64,000 bases of DNA from Climacium dendroides (lineage: Eukaryota; Streptophyta; Bryopsida; Hypnales; Climaciaceae). A program made the translations under genes and the position numbers. The stretch covers positions 38,516,555 through 38,580,554 of the forward strand of contig OX467083.1 in NCBI GenBank assembly GCA_950106755.1. The letters run 5' to 3'. Below, piece by piece: positions 47,656 through 58,649 of this stretch (the first letter of the stretch is position 1; each line of letters begins with the position of its first letter). The notes below the pieces were generated by a model. The model had not been told where the DNA came from. It searched no databases and saw only the letters and a list, made by a program, of their open reading frames with translations.

Positions 47656-47735
47656 ATAGACATGTCCACATGGTGGATTTCACAAAGTATAGACATGTCC
47701 ACATGGTGGATTTCACAAAGTATAGACTTGTCCAC
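47656..47735 (+). repeat. 33-bp tandem repeat, 2.4 copies
   Basis: The unit beginning ATAGACATGTCCACATGG is repeated exactly at 47656-47688 and 47689-47721, then partly at 47722-47735 with one change. In one frame it would read IDMSTWWISQS twice, but the surrounding frame is not convincing as a gene. Confidence 0.7.
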
Positions 47736-50700
47736 ATCAACAATTGTGATGGATATTGAATGGAGAATAATTTACATTCATTCTAAATTTGAACTTTGTT
47801 ACAACTCTTGTAATCCTACACTTCATTCTATGACTACTTTGCAACTAAAACAATGTTTCTACTTCATTTTACAACTACTCTACAATTAAAACATTATACT
47901 AATGATGTAAAACAATGTAAAACAATCACGTCAAACAATGATGTGAGAATTTGGTGCATATAGAGAAACCTACAGTTGCATTATAGTTGCAGTTGAAAAT
48001 GTGTACAAATTTGAGAGAGTTTTTTAATTCTCAAGCTTTTAAATTAAAAAATACTACATTTGCCAAAGATTCCAATACATTTTTTTTGAAGGGGGTAAAA
48101 AAAGAATTGTTCATCTTTTTATAATTTTTCTTTCTCCAAAGTTGCGCTATTTGCCTATAAAGTTGATCCTCCAAAATTGTTATAATCTAAAAATCTAATG
48201 GTTAATAGTTTCCACAAATTAATTCCATCCATACTAAGCAAAATAGTCTTTACTTTTGTTATAAGAAACCCGTATTTTTGCTTGCATTTGACCATTAACA
48301 TATGTTCTCTACAACATCTACAAAAATCTACCTTTTGGAGCCAACATTACTATAAAAACAAGTTGATGTTGTTATTGACATTGACGTTTACTTGACATAA
48401 CTAAAGGCATCATGATGTTTTTTGAATTGTTTGAAACAACATAGACTGCCATGTCAGCAAGCAAATCCATTTTTAATGTTGGTAAGTTAGTGAAAATTAT
48501 TGCAATTTAAAGTAAAAGGTTGACCAAATATAAAAAATTTAGAGGAAGGGTAGCTATGTGGCATACTTTACAAAAAAGAAGTAGATAGATGTACAATATG
48601 GATGAAAAGAGAAGTTCTCTATACAAGTGGGGTGGAAGGAAGTAAAAGTACCCATGTGGGATATAGAAAGTAAGAATTCTATTCAATGTTAAATGTTTCA
48701 AAGAATGTTTCCATGTCAGAAACAAGAAGTAAATATTTGAAACAACGAGCAAATGTTTGAAATAATATCTACATGTTCTACAAGCAAGCTCCCATGTTAA
48801 AAGTATCCCATATCCTTTGTTTAGACAAAAGATGGATTTTAGTATATATACATCCTCTTCACCCTTCATTCTAACTAATTTTCAATGAAAGAATTCCTTC
48901 ATATTACCATCAAAAATTTTCTTGGTGGTAAATGGTAAGTTTTTGTCATTCTTGTTGAATTCAAAAATTTATTTTATTTTATTTTATTTTAAATAATTAT
49001 TTTTTGCTGACCTTGCATAATGGATACAATATGCACCAATTAATGTTTTAAAAAATGCCTAGAAGTTTAAGTTGATGTCTTAGAAAGCAATATTAAAATT
49101 TTAAAATGGCGTGAAAGTGTGCTAACTAGGCATACCACATCACCTTTGTTGGCTACCACATCACTTTTCCCACCGTCACATCAAATGCCACATCATGGAC
49201 AGGTTGGATGAAAAAATTCCCACGTGGCTTTTCTTGCCCGCGTGGCGCTTATGTGGTGTCCATGTGCTGCATTATAGAGAGCTTGGAAGACTAAGTTTTT
49301 TGCCATGTTAGATGTAAAATAAAACGTGATTTTGCACATTTGTGGCCTGTTAATTATAACAAATTTTAGGTGACATCTATGCGGATCCCTTCTATGTCAA
49401 ATTGAACTCAAAACCTGTTTTCATAAACATAACACAATTTCGATATGAGTTCACCAAATTGCATTTGATGGCTACAATTTGGGGGGCTTATATCTCTTTC
49501 ATCAATAGAATTTGTTGAATTATGTTCTCCTTGAATTCTAGTTATTGTGATAAAATTTTCTTGTCAATCCAAGTTATTTTGAATGTTTGGGAGCACTTCA
49601 AAGTTCAAAATCTTGACATTTTTAAAATACAATGAACTTCGGTGGCTTGTTTCTTCTTCATACAATGTCTATTTTCAACAATATTCTTAGAGAAAGTTGT
49701 ACATACTAGCCTAGTTTGTGTGGCTAAGATTTCATATCAATCCAAGAAGTTATGAGTGACTGAGAATCATTTTAGTAGAAGGAGGTTGAGTCTTAGATGT
49801 GTTTTTTCAAGGTATTTTTTGACATTTCAAAGCCATTTTGCAAACACAATGAGTCAATTGAATGATATTTTCTTTCACCAATGTGTTTGTACCCTAGTTT
49901 TGAATCACTTTATTGTTTCAAATTTTTTTATTTGAGTAGGTTTAGAAATCTAATTTCACTTCTAAATGTGTTGGTAGGAAAATTTTAGCATCCTTTTTCA
50001 ATACTAAAACATTATAATCTTGCAATCTATATGCTTCAAATTTGATTCACATCATCTATAACACCTACACTAAAAGATTGTACGGTTGAGATTTCTATAT
50101 TCTAGTGACATTTAGATCTATAGTACTTTAAAAGCAATGATGTTTTTGAACCTAAAAAGGCCTTGGACTTTTAGAGGTTAACCCTAGTTTAGGTTCTTTA
50201 CTCTGGATTTGAATTTAAGCCATAAAAATGGTCTTTTTAGAATTTGAAAACTATTGAAATGAAGCTTATTAAGTATAGTTTCTATTCTAATTTGAAAATT
50301 TGAAAAATTCTTAAAACTCAATATTTGAATGAGATTTGAACTTTTAACCTACTACCATAGATTACTAATTTTTAAATTTTTAGATGACATGGCAAATTTT
50401 ATTGCCCTATGATATTCTAAACTATGATATACGCATATGAAGAAAATTTAGATTTTTTAAGTGTACATTGTATTTGAAATGAATTATTTTTACTTTTATT
50501 AAAACATTCATAGTAATTTCAAATTTTTGCAAAAAAAATCAGAATTTGTTAAACTTATTGCATTCTTTGTAAAGGAGTTTGATGTTTGACCACAAGGTCA
50601 TAGCTTCCAACGTTTCAAGGTTAATCCTAGAAGGGCTTGAAAGTCCTCTTCAGCTATATTGTATAATATGAATACAATGGTATTTGGCCAAAAAAATATT

Positions 50701-51396
50701 GACCAAATATTATTTAGTACGAAGTAAATTAATGATCATGGTAGTATATACAACAAGGTATAGTTCAATTACAAATTTTTTAAATAGTTGTCACTAGAAA
50801 GTTCAACAACTTTAGAAAGCTTTAGTGTGCTAAAAAATGAACTGATTTTAAAATTGCAAGTTGCGTTGGAATTGCAATGAAGTGCACTTCAACTTCATAA
50901 CAAGTGAAAAATGAATAATTTAAAATTATACAACAATTTGGATTCCTTTTATACACTATCAACCATTTCATAAAGAACCTTTGGAAGATAGTCAAAGATT
51001 TTTTGCATTTGGGTGAAGAACAAGCAAGAAATCATATAAGCAATTCAAGTGATATGGGAATAAGTATCTCTAAAGCAATTGTGAAGGTTCATTTTTAATT
51101 TGTATCATTAAATACAAGTTCTAATTTTCACAAATGTTGGCAAAATTAGATAGTAAATAGTGTATAGAAAACATCAAACTCTGTGTATGATTTTCAATTA
51201 CATATGTGTGTTTGTAATGATGATAAACTATACTTTAGTGTGATTCCAACGCAATTCAAACTTCAAAATTCCATTTTTTTTTAGTGTACATGGGCCTTCT
51301 AATGTTCTCCTAATTTGAGGAGGATCCAAAAATTTGTAAATGAATTGTACCCCACTATATATAACAATGTATCACAATTCATATAGTAAACCACAA
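47736..51396. other. AT-rich intergenic stretch, no gene seen
   Basis: Long AT-rich DNA. The 120-codon minus frame at 48507-48869 is rich in Leu/Tyr/Phe, as AT-rich noise often is. Text around 50150-50185 ending TTTTAGAGGTTAACCC may be another terminus of the TTAACCCC elements. Confidence 0.45.
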
Positions 51397-51838
51397 TTAA
51401 CCCTTAAACGTTGAGGCAAACGTTTGGTGTTCGATAGATGATAGAGAATCTCTTTATGTAGGATAGAAGTGCAATTATTTATCCTTTGTGTAGATAGGGG
51501 AGATCTTCTACAATATTTTGACTTCCAATGAGTGCTTTTGCAATTTTTTAAGCCAATACTTCACATGGTCATGAAAACTGATGATTTCCAAGGTCACCCT
51601 GTTGTCTTTTAACCCTTAAACGACGAGTTGGTTACCATGAAAATCATTTGTTTGGGTATTGTGTGAATTGTCGGCTTAAAAAAATGAAAAAACATTCATT
51701 GGAAGATAAGCTCCTATAGAAGACCTTCCCTTTTCCCACAAAATTTGGAAGATGAATAGTTGCACTTCTATCTTGTATGGAGAGATTCTTTGTCATTCAT
51801 CGGCCAGAAAACATCTTCAATGTCGTTTAAAGTGTTAA
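51397..51838. mobile_element. TTAACCCTTAAACG family, inverted pair
   Basis: A forward copy runs from TTAACCCTTAAACG at 51397, with the core GTGCAATTATTTATCC and AGGGGAGATCTTC. A reverse copy starts TTAACCCTTAAACG at 51609 and ends TCGTTTAAAGTGTTAA at 51838, with the core GATGAATAGTTGCACTTC. The arrangement is the same as at 9263 and 33091. Confidence 0.6.
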
Positions 51839-51900
51839 GGATTAAAGAGTTATATAAGGTTAAATACGGGTCATATAGGGGACCAAGGGCCTTTCAAAGA

Positions 51901-52974
51901 TTAACCCTTAAATGTTAGACTGGTGATCGTGGTAATCAGCCTTTTGAAATCGTGTGGCATCATTTAGTTTAAATAAAATCATAAGTCCCTCTATAATATC
52001 ACAAATGCTACCATTAATACTAAGGGCTTGTGTTTGCTATGCTACGCATTCATTGTATCACATATTAGCAAAAATTTGATATATTTGAATAGAATGCATG
52101 ATAATGATTTTGATAAGTCTTTAAAATTATTATTTTTATTATTTTATAAAAATATTTCCAATCATGCATACATAGAAATCATATTTTTACACAATGTGAT
52201 ATTATTGAAAAAAAATAGTAGTTCACAATCACCTCTGTAATATCACTTTTTACAAAGGGTGATATCATAGAAATAATATAATTGTTGCAATTGAGGTGAT
52301 ATTAAAGAGGATCAATATGGTGATATTATAAAGGTAGCAATTCCATTGCTTTTCTTGGCTTTATACTTCTTTTGCATTTCTATGATTTTGTAACTTTGTG
52401 AGCTTTGAGCTTCTAATTTCAAGTCTCTATTGCTACTACCAAATGATTTGGGAAATTTATTAGATTGAACCAATTTTGGATTTCACAACAATTAAGTTGT
52501 TCACAAAGTTTTTGAGATTTATAAGTTTTTCTTTTCAATTCTTCAATTTGGGTTGCCATTTTTTGTAACAATAGAGTCAAATTTCTAATGCATTCTAATG
52601 TATATGTATCTTTTACCGTATTCTTCATTGCATGTATTTCATTCATCATTCATTAAATTTCTATTGTTTATTTCAGTATATGCTTATTCATTAAAAAATT
52701 ATATGAAGATTTTAGTAATTTTTATTTGAAGATTTATTGAAATTCTTGCTCTACATTCTATTCAATACATAAAAATTCTAATGAAATTCTAATAGTGAAT
52801 GCATAGCAAAGCAAGCGCCAACCGCTAGTTTAGTTTAAAAAAACAAAAAATATTCATTGGGAGTCAAACTACTATAGATTTTTCCTTTTCACCCCTAATT
52901 CCGAGGATGAATAGTTGCATTTCTGTCCTACACAGGAGAATTTCTTGTCATTCATCAGACAACGTCGGAGGTCT
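51901..52974. mobile_element. Reverse TTAACCCTTAAACG copy split by a nested insertion
   Basis: The copy starts TTAACCCTTAAATG at 51901, breaks off at about 51973 and resumes at 52829 with AAAATATTCATTGGGAGTC, TTTTCCTTTTCACCCC and GATGAATAGTTGCATTTC, ending near 52974. Joining the two parts reproduces the order seen in the intact reverse copy at 51609-51838. The right terminus is missing where the SET-gene leader begins. Confidence 0.6.
51974..52828. mobile_element. 855-bp nested insertion with 11-bp target duplication
   Basis: It is flanked by perfect direct repeats TTTAGTTTAAA at 51963-51973 and 52829-52839. Near the ends, GCTTGTGTTTGCTATGC (about 52026) and GCATAGCAAAGCAAGCGC (about 52801) are imperfect inverted repeats. 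It also contains repeated GGTGATAT/ATATCACC motifs and a 76-codon minus frame (52419-52649) with a coiled-coil-like LLLQKMATQIEELKRK. The class is unknown; an 11-bp duplication is compatible with a MULE or a retroposon. Confidence 0.55.
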
Positions 52975-53422
52975 GAGTGCATTTTGAAAGTGAAGCGGCG
53001 CGGTCACTGTCTTCGATGATGTGCGGAAATGAGTCATCCATCCATCTTGATGGGTGGTTTTTCATTCGTCTGAAATCCCGAAAGCGAGGACAGATTCGAC
53101 GAAGAATTTGGCTTGCTCTGTTTTCCGTCGCCTGTGGGAGGCTGAGAGTGGATAGCGTTTGCATCTCTTTCTTGCATCTTGGGAGCTTCTGGTTCAGTTC
53201 CCCCGATTGCTGCGATATTTTAATCGCGGCATTTTGTTTCTTATCTTTCGGAATTCGGGATTCCTTCGTTGTGTGTTTGGAAGACGGAAATAGGAAAATG
53301 TGCGGGGAGATTAGAATTAGTCAAGACGTTTCTTTCTTGTGTTTGTAGGTTTTGGCTGTTTTGGTGTTTTTCAGTGTACGTCGAAATTTGGTTCCCGGGG
53401 GGTGCTGGAGTAGGCGGCCATA
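52975..53422 (+). promoter_or_regulatory. SET-gene promoter and 5' leader
   Basis: GC content rises abruptly at about 52970, exactly where the split repeat copy ends, and continues into the SET coding region. The 123-codon frame at 52977-53348 is in the leader and shows no domain. The promoter must lie partly within or against repeat DNA. Confidence 0.4.
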
Positions 53423-56400
53423 ATGTCAGCCTCTGCAGCAGGAATCAGCTACAGCGGCGCTACTAGTTTGCATTCGGGAATCGCAAGTGGCCGAGGCCAT
53501 GGAGCTCCTTGTTGCTGTACCTCTAGGTCTTCTTCTGCCGTGCTGAACACTTCACTTGGCGCGGGAAGAAATCTGTGCCCCCCGAGGTTCCGAACGCAGA
53601 ATGTGAGCACGAGCAGCATTAAATGCGGTGCCCGCGTTCGGAACACGCTCACCACGGATGTGTACCAGCAAGACGAGCAGAACGTGGCTCAAACTAGGAA
53701 AGAGGAGCACGAAAGCGGGATTGATTTGAAGCAGTGGATGCATGAGCAAGGGTTGCCCGAGTGTAAAGTAGCTTTGGCGGAGCACCGGCCATGGGAAGGT
53801 GACAAAGGAAGGCCTATTCATTACGTGGTGGCCAGCCAAGACTTGCAGGTGATTTATTAGCCAATTTGCGATTTGCAGTCTGTCACATCCCTCAGAATCA
53901 ATGCAAGAGAATGTGAACAAGCACTGCATTCAATTCGCTAACGCAGTGTTTAGGTTGGAATTTTATTCTTTGGAATTCTCAGTGTCACTGTTGATAGTTT
54001 CATTACTTGTTTTATTGGTATAACTGCGTGCAGCCTGGTGAAGTGGCATTAACCGTCCCAAAGTCTCTCGTCGTCACATTGGAGAGAGTTCTAGGAGACG
54101 AAACAATAGGTACGGACACTTCGATTCACTTCGACTTCATAGTGAAACCTCGTATGCCATTTCGTGACTGGCACATCCCGGTGACCTAACGATTCAACTA
54201 GAACTTCTTGTTGTCGTAACGATCCATCCTTTTGAATTTCTGTAGTTCCTGGTTTGAGTAGATCTGCACTTTTTACATCGAAAGTTGTAGCTGTACAGTG
54301 CTTGATGTTCAGACCTAACAATTTGAGTTGAAGAGAGTTAGTGAATTATGGTAATGAGATTTGGAGGTTGCAGTAATTTTCATCGTGGTTAAAGATGATT
54401 GGTCACCTCATTTGTCTATGTGATGGTTTTTTATTGCTCCCGGTCACTTCCTTTGGCGGTCTTTGATGAGTTTCAACCTTCATCTTTTCCCTCATATTAG
54501 TTTCGATCTATGCCTTACTGATAAAGGTTTCTTTTGGAACTCTCTGCAGCCGAGTTGCTGACAACGAACAAGCTCTCGGAACTCGCTTGCCTGGCTCTTT
54601 ATCTAATGTACGAGAAAAAGCAAGGGAAGGAATCGTACTGGTACCCATACATTCGGGAACTCGACAGGCAAAGAGGACGGGGGCAGCTTGCTGTGGAGTC
54701 ACCGTTGCTCTGGTCTCGAGAAGAGCTAAATGAATATTTCGCAGGAAGCACCATGAAGGTTTTGCCTGCCTGTGCATGCTTTGATTTGTCTGCAATTTTC
54801 ATTATCTTTAGAAGAAATTCATTTTATTTTTTGAGTCAGATATGAGAGTCGGTTACGTAATCGCTCTAATAGTACTTTGATTTAATTCTTGGGTTTCAAA
54901 TTGCGTATGAATGGACTGAAGTATTCAGGAATTAGTAGACAACTGTAGTAATAATGAAGTTCTTGTTGTTGAATTATTTACTCAGTGTGGCAAGTGGAAG
55001 ATTGTCGTACACCTCCTTTACAAACTTCTTGTCTAAAGATTGTGTGACTTCTTTGTTCTTATCAATCATGTGATATTTCTTCTGGCTAATGCAGGAGGTT
55101 GTACTCGAAAGATTGGCTGGCATTAAACGGGAATATGAAGAGCTTGACACAGTATGGTTTATGGCTGGTTCTTTATTCAAGGTATTCCCGTCTCCAGCAT
55201 CTGAATGTGACATGAAGCCGAATTGCACATTCCGCCTTCCCAGGCTTTTGTGCAGAGGACTGTTGGTAGAAAGTAGTTCTGATTTTTCTGACCGTGGTTC
55301 CTTGATTATTTGAACAGCAATATCCCTTCGACTTACCAACAGAGGCATTCTCATTTGACATATTCAAGCAAGCCTTTGTGGCAGTGCAGTCCTGCGTTGT
55401 TCATCTCCAGGTATTTCTTGCCAAGACAATGATCACTAACATACTAAGCAACTGTTCTTACACTATGAATCCCCTTGAGTTATGTTGTAACGTTGCTTAG
55501 GTCAAAGAGTTTTTAGAATGCGTCTACATCCCTGCAACATTGTTGTTTCTTGCTTCATCAACAAAGGCATTGCATATGTCATCAGTTATGTGTCTTGTAG
55601 ATCAAATAGCTCTTGAATTTCTGCGTCTCGATGGGCGATGCATGCTAATTTCTATAGTTACACTTTCTTGTCATGAAACAGTGTCTTATATATTAACGTT
55701 TAGAAACATTCTACCAGTACACCCCGTTGAAAACTTTGCAAAAATCCCTTCACAAAACGAAGAAAACGTCCCCTTTCAAAAGATTGCCGATAGTGAGATA
55801 TGAACTCAAGTTTGGTAGTTCATCCATCTTTACTCCCGATGAATGAGTGAGTGGATGAGAACATGATCATCCACGGGGATGAAAACGTGACAGAAAACGT
55901 GACAGGACACTGTTTATTTATGATAATAGATGTTGATAGCTTGTTAAAGTATGCACAAAACGAAAAGACCGTGGACTTTCAATGTAGAGTGCTTCCACCA
56001 TACCGTCATGAATAATGGCTTGTGTCTCATAGATCTGTCAGGTAGTTTCTTTTTTGTCTGGAGGCTTCGTAAAGTGGAACTTCTTCAATTATTGAATTCA
56101 CTCGATACGCATTGACGTGAACTGCTTCGTATGACTATTTATTTGCAGGGAGTGAGTCTCGCAAGACGTTTCGCATTAGTTCCGTTGGGTCCTCCACTCC
56201 TGGCGTATAAGAGCAACTGCAAAGCGATGTTAAAGGCGGTTGGTGATAACGTCCAGCTGGAAGTTGATCGTGCTTACAAGGCGGGTGATCCTATATCTGT
56301 GTGGTATGTCGTCAAGTTTTTAGCCTATCAGATTATTTTCACTGAACTATTTTATTGTGAAAATTGCTTTGTTATCCCTTCTAGATTCTTAGTGGGCAAA

Positions 56401-57701
56401 CTATTAGGAAATGATTTTGAAGAATAGAAACCTCTTTGGTTGACAAGGCTAGAGTGGTGCGACAGGTGCGGTCCACAGCCGAACTCTAGGCTATTACTGA
56501 ACTACGGATTTGTAGATGAAGATAATCCTTATGATCGACTTGCAGTTGAGGTATTGCCTATCGGCACTGCATTATGTATCCAGAAATGTTTTCTTGTCTA
56601 TTTGTGCGTTGGCTTGGTTCATCCTGTCTGTTCTCTTGTTAACATCTAATTAGATACCTCTGAAAAGCTAGTAAACTTCTGAAATGATGCACGCTGACTT
56701 TGCTGTGTAGGCATCATTGGATATGGAGGATCCGCTTTATCAGCAGAAGAGGGCTATCGTGCAGAGGAACAATCGCTTGACTATTCAAACTTTTCAGGTA
56801 GTCCCTTTGTACTCATTTTCTTTCGTGACATGAAATATTTAGTATTGTATTGTATAATTGTACGAAATATTTTATCTACGTTGATTTATTTCCTGGCAAC
56901 GAGAGGGAATTAGAAACTCCTTAGCTAACGTATATTAAGTCACTTGAAGACCCCCTGTTTCTGAAAAGTCTCCGCGACTTTACTGTCGATTTTGATGAAT
57001 GTTTCTGGTACTTGAGTCGTAACACTGTGGTGATGGATGCTCAGATATATAAGGGAAAAGAAATGGAGGCCGTTTTAGACATGTTGCCTTACATGCGACT
57101 TGCACATTTGTCCGACCCTTCAGAAATGGAGACCGTCTCATTTGCCCAGGGACCTGTTTGTCCTGTGAGTTCTTTCAATTTGTTCTGTTTTGCCAGGCAT
57201 ATAATTTCTTTTTTGGATTTTGGATATCAAAGATTGTCATTCTGCTGGAAGAGATCATGAGCTGATTTGTGATCCAATTTTGTGCAGGTAAGTGCTTGCA
57301 ACGAGAGAGCTGTGTTAAACCAAATAGAGCAGCACTTTGAACGGCGTTTGGCAGGATACAAATCTTCCGACATATCAGAGGTATTTATCGCATGCCATTT
57401 CGATGCAATATCGTGACCTCGAAGATAGTTGATCTTACACTCTGTAGACGAGATTTCCACTTATCATGTGCAGGATCTGATCGTTGAGATTTGATATATT
57501 GGCATCTGTTGATGATTTTGTGGACGTGTGTAGGTTGGTGATGCTAAAAAGAACGCAAAGAGAAGAGTCGCAGAGAAGTTGCTGTCTATTGAAAAGGACA
57601 TATTGAGAAAAGCGTTGACTGCAGTACAGGAGCTGATTAATCAGCTACCGAACAGTAGCGTTTCACCCTGCGTTGGTCCTTATCTTCCTAACTTGAAGTG
57701 A
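53423..57701 (+). CDS. Plastid-type SET-domain (Rubisco LSMT-like) protein
   Basis: Rubisco large-subunit methyltransferase-like SET protein; by memory it closely matches Arabidopsis At5g14260, whose substrate is not known to me. Eleven in-phase exons: 53423-53848, 54034-54109, 54550-54758, 55095-55181, 55318-55410, 56149-56303, 56466-56550, 56711-56797, 57045-57164, 57288-57380, 57534-57701; 532 residues. The N-terminus (about 1-75) is Ser/Ala/Arg-rich with few acids, like a chloroplast transit peptide. Then DLKQWMHEQGLPECKV, LVVTLERVLGDETIAELLTT, an inserted helical region with YEKKQGKESYWYPYIRELDR, LARRFALVPLGPPLLAY, the SET end VWCGPQPNSRLLLNYGFVDE (348-367), and a helical substrate-binding-like domain to the end. 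The usual NHS/NHxx SET motif is not seen; LAYKSN stands at its place. Exon 10 opens with GTAAGT. Confidence 0.92.
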
Positions 57702-58259
57702 TTACTTTCGGAGGAGACAGCTGAGTGTAGCATAGAAATCAAGTGTAATAGATACCTGACGTGGTTGTCTCCCGGTATGTCGACCGCAGTGTCAGGAATT
57801 TGTAAAGGAGTACCTAAGCCATTACTTGAATTTTGCCCTACAATTGTCATGTTCCACGGCTACAGCTTTGTACTGCCAAAATATTCTACCTTTGAAATTT
57901 TCATCTTGGAATATTTGATTGTTTCAGTACATTTTCTAGTAAACGATAGTTTGTGTGAAATCGAATGTGAAAATACCGGTATCAATATCTCATTATTCAA
58001 TTTCTTGACTTTTTTTTTCCTATCTGTTCTACTTTTCAGTCTTTTTAATTTTGCCTGTTTGTCTAATTGTATCATTTGCCTCTTTATTTATTTGTTTAAG
58101 TTGTCTCATTGTTTAAAAGTGACAATGAACTATGGGGTTGTTAGTAAAGTGAGTGATATGGGGTGATAGAATTATTGCTTTGTCCCCCCATAGGATGGTT
58201 GAAAAAAAATATTTTATTTTATTTTTACAAATAGACTAATGTAAAAGGGCTACAGCTAT
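57702..58259. other. SET-gene 3' flank
   Basis: Probable 3' UTR to about 57950, then AT-rich DNA. The 133-codon frame at 57765-58166 is hydrophobic, AT-biased and without a domain; not called. Confidence 0.4.
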
Positions 58260-58398
58260 CAAATTGTAAAGTTACAACTAAAGATGTCTTCAAAATTGTA
58301 AAGTTACAACTAAAGATGTCTTCAAACGGGTATCCTCTTAGCACCTTTATACTTCTAAAGATGTCTTCAAATGGGTATCTTCTTAGCACCTTTATTCC
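58260..58398. repeat. Nested short tandem repeats (31/32-bp and 45-bp units)
   Basis: A unit starting CAAATTGTAAAGTTACAACT occurs at 58260-58290 and 58291-58322. A second unit starting CAAACGGGTATCCTCTTAGC occurs at 58323-58367 and, with changes, at 58368-58398. All units share the block AAAGATGTCTTCAAA, so the units were probably built from one another. Confidence 0.7.
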
Positions 58399-58472
58399 GA
58401 GGAAGTTGTGTATTAGGTATCCACTTTTCAAAATTGCTACTACTGCCAATCTATTCATTTGTTGTAGCAATT

Positions 58473-58649
58473 GACTTGGTCATGCAAAAGAACTTAGTAT
58501 TAGAGTAAAACATTTGAATGTACAACTAGTTGACCTGGTCATGTAAAAGAACTCACCACTAGAGTAAAACATTTGAATGTACAACTAGTTGACCTGGTCA
58601 TGTAAAAGAACTCACCACTAGAGTAAAACATTTGAATGTACAACTACTT
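58473..58649. repeat. 59-bp minisatellite, three copies
   Basis: Units at 58473-58531, 58532-58590 and 58591-58649, each with GACYTGGTCATG and then GAGTAAAACATTTGAATGTA. Copies 2 and 3 differ by about one base near the end; copy 1 has several changes. There are no unique spacers, so it is not CRISPR-like. Confidence 0.75.

Noticed and set aside
48507..48869. 120-codon minus frame
   Set aside because: Leu/Phe/Tyr/Ile composition expected from AT-rich DNA; no recognisable family.
57765..58166. 133-codon frame after the SET gene
   Set aside because: Follows the stop codon within probable 3' UTR, AT-biased, no domain.
58473..58649. Possible CRISPR-like array
   Set aside because: The 59-bp units are directly adjacent with no unique spacers, and the genome is eukaryotic; it is a minisatellite.
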